The notes below the pieces were generated by a model. The model saw nothing but the letters and a program-made list of their open reading frames with translations, was not told the DNA's origin and did not search any database. Position numbers and translations under genes: made by a program. From Bog-366 sp964501985 (GTDB lineage: Bacteria; Acidobacteriota; Terriglobia; UBA7540), in NCBI GenBank assembly GCA_964501985.1, contig CAZCVY010000149.1, forward strand, positions 1 to 17,023: DNA of 17,023 nucleotides, in the 5' to 3' direction. This document shows positions 16,105-17,023 of this stretch, piece by piece. Positions within the stretch are counted from its first letter, which is position 1; each line of letters opens with the position of its first letter.

Positions 16105-16549
16105 CAAGCATTTCCAAAAGCTTGCGCAGGTCGGCTTTGTCCATATGGCTCAGCCGGTTGCGGTTATATTCTTCCATGGGTCGGTCCAGCTCCTTCAGAG
16201 TCTTCAGTCCGTCCAGGGTGATGCGAACCGTAATGATCCGGCGGTCCTTGCTCTCGCGGCTGCGGGTCAGAAAGCCGCGGCGCTCCAGGCGGTCAACCAG
16301 GCGCGTAATATCAGGGTCGCGCGTGATCATGCGGTCCGCCACTTCACGGCAGCATAATCCCTGTTGCCCCGCCCCCCGCAGAATGCGCAGGACATTGTAC
16401 TGATTCGGCGAAAGGCCCACCAGCCTCAGTATCTCCTCCCCGCCGCGCGCAAGCGCGTCCGTGGTGCGCATCAGGTTCAGGATTACCTCGGATTCCAGGC
16501 TTTCAAAAGGCTTGACCTGCTTGATCTCGTCCCTGAGCTTCGATGGCAT
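16085..16549 (-). CDS. MarR-family transcriptional regulator
   Basis: The protein has 154 residues. The winged HTH follows the MarR plan: the dimer helix VILNLMRTTDALARGGEEIL, then LSPNQYNVLRILRG. The HTH is CREVADRMITRDPDITRLVD, with RLERRGFLTRSRESKDRRI and the wing ITVRITLDGLKTL. The C-terminal dimer helices end with EAVRES. MarR proteins are usually repressors released by phenolics, quinones or oxidants. Cys66-Cys67, just before the HTH, could be redox-sensitive (inference). The start is ATG 16549. GTG 16555 is in frame, but the promoter -10 lies immediately upstream, so the mRNA may be leaderless and no Shine-Dalgarno is present. Likely targets are its own promoter and the downstream nitroreductase-doxX operon, both carrying the same operator. 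Confidence 0.93.
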   Translation of the reverse strand: MPSKLRDEIKQVKPFESLESEVILNLMRTTDALARGGEEILRLVGLSPNQYNVLRILRGAGQQGLCCREVADRMITRDPDITRLVDRLERRGFLTRSRESKDRRIITVRITLDGLKTLKELDRPMEEYNRNRLSHMDKADLRKLLEMLEAVRES

Positions 16550-16555
16550 AGCCAC

Positions 16556-16584
16556 AATATAGTCGTTATAACGATATCCGTCAA
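16556..16584 (-). promoter_or_regulatory. marR promoter with operator in the spacer
   Basis: On the minus strand there is TTGACG (16584-16579), a spacer of exactly 17 bases and TATATT (16561-16556). The spacer contains the perfect 12-base palindrome TCGTTATAACGA. A repressor bound there would block polymerase. Only six bases separate the -10 from ATG 16549, so transcription should begin at or next to the start codon. Confidence 0.72.
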
Positions 16585-16621
16585 GTGCCCCTACGAAGGG
16601 CCTTTTCTCGTCGCCCGCAGG

Positions 16622-16918
16622 TCACTGTTTGGCGGTCTCACGCCGCAAGGCCTCACGCAGAAGCATCTTGATGTATGTTTGGTATCCAATCCCCTTTTGG
16701 GCGGCGATTCCACGCGCCGTGTCGATATCTTCGGTCGGGAGGCGAAGGGTGACCGGCCGTGTCCGTGCACGGGCTACGGCCTGTTGCAGGGTCAGTGCGG
16801 AACCCTCATGGATCCGGTGTTCGAAGGCTGATTCGAGCTTTCGCCGGTGGTTTTGATGCCATTTGGCATCATCAGCCTCGGAACTAAACTTTGGAACGAT
16901 CAATTTCCTCTTGGGCAT
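16622..16918 (-). CDS. CopG/BrnA-type antitoxin of a type II toxin-antitoxin pair
   Basis: The protein has 98 residues. The N-terminal part (PKFSSEADDAKWHQNHRRKLE) is the toxin-contacting type segment of CopG-antitoxin family proteins. The C-terminal half is a ribbon-helix-helix: strand RPVTLRLPTEDI, then helices DTARGIAAQKGIGYQTYIKM and LLREALRRE. Such antitoxins neutralise the partner toxin and repress their own operon. The chosen ATG at 16918 has GAGGTG three bases before it. Extending to 16975 would run through the end of the upstream toxin gene. The toxin-gene stop lies 7 bases upstream, the usual toxin-first order of brnTA-like operons. Confidence 0.8.
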   Translation of the reverse strand: MPKRKLIVPKFSSEADDAKWHQNHRRKLESAFEHRIHEGSALTLQQAVARARTRPVTLRLPTEDIDTARGIAAQKGIGYQTYIKMLLREALRRETAKQ

Positions 16919-16925
16919 TTTCACC

Positions 16926-17021
16926 TCACTCGGATTTCTTGAGAAAATACAGTTCCCTGAGCTTCTTTCCCGCATTCCATCCCGTGATCGGTCGAATGCG
17001 TTCTCCGCGATAGGTGAATAC
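16926..17021 (-). CDS. BrnT-like toxin, C-terminal fragment (cut by window edge)
   Basis: This minus-strand frame is open to the window edge and ends with TGA at 16926-16928. The 31 visible residues (from VFTYRGERIRPITGW to LYFLKKSE) show the pattern R-x-R-x-I-x(4)-A-x(4)-R-x-x-Y seen at the C-terminus of BrnT ribonuclease-fold toxins. The motif body is divergent (PITGWNAGKK rather than the common IISARxA), so the exact family is uncertain. The position, 7 bases before a CopG-type antitoxin gene, is the stronger evidence. No catalytic residue can be assessed because most of the protein lies outside the window. Confidence 0.55.
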   Translation of the reverse strand, partial: VFTYRGERIRPITGWNAGKKLRELYFLKKSE

Positions 17022-17023
17022 TA

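Noticed and set aside
16585..16621. Short CCCT/AGGG hairpin between the antitoxin and marR genes as antitoxin terminator
   Set aside because: Only about 4 bp, and the T-run follows it on the wrong strand for the antitoxin transcript.
16919..16975. Longer antitoxin starting at 16975
   Set aside because: It would overlap the toxin 3' end out of frame; GAGGTG three bases before ATG 16918 marks the real start.
1..17023. CRISPR array, prophage, defence island or biosynthetic cluster
   Set aside because: No spaced direct repeats, cas, structural phage, transposase or synthase genes are visible; only a recombinase remnant and a partial toxin-antitoxin pair.

Overview
The window reads as chromosomal DNA of an Acidobacteriota member. 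The evidence is gene content. At the left edge is the C-terminal end of a MacB/FtsX-type permease of the kind that is duplicated and orphaned in acidobacteria. Next to it is a very large Oar-like TonB-dependent receptor with an N-terminal carboxypeptidase-regulatory-like domain. Further on there is a Tat-exported tandem alpha/beta hydrolase related to glucuronoyl esterases. The DNA is moderately GC-rich. A run of exactly 100 N at 6138-6237 shows that this is a draft assembly or a MAG scaffold. The taxonomic call is inference; there is no marker gene such as rRNA.

Layout. (1) 1-4566: the permease tail (+) converges on the 1243-residue outer-membrane receptor (-). (2) 4567-6137: a small accessory pocket with a tRNA-Arg(ACG), a decayed tyrosine recombinase fragment abutting the tRNA 5' end, and a small XRE-type regulator. 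(3) 6138-11940: the scaffold gap, then the C-terminal part of a GatB/YqeY protein, an OPT-family peptide transporter, a two-domain exported hydrolase whose second domain has lost its nucleophile serine, and a rhomboid protease, all on +. (4) 11941-14682: a sigma70-like promoter, a cobalamin riboswitch, a strong intrinsic terminator and a TonB-dependent receptor. Together these form a B12-repressible outer-membrane uptake gene, most likely BtuB-like. (5) 14683-14912: two imperfect palindromes between convergent genes. (6) 14913-16585, on -: marR, then nitroreductase and doxX as a two-gene operon. marR has its own terminator and promoter. A near-copy of the marR promoter/operator lies inverted in front of the nitroreductase gene. 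(7) 16622-17023, on -: a CopG-type antitoxin preceded by the 3' end of a BrnT-like toxin that runs off the edge.

The most informative parts are regulatory. The cobalamin riboswitch has a complete terminator, and this corrects the start codon of the receptor. The MarR locus carries two matching operator/promoter blocks, which suggests autoregulation plus control of a nitroreductase-DoxX detoxification operon. I see no CRISPR array, complete mobile element, defence island or biosynthetic cluster, and nothing that I would call a wholly new system.
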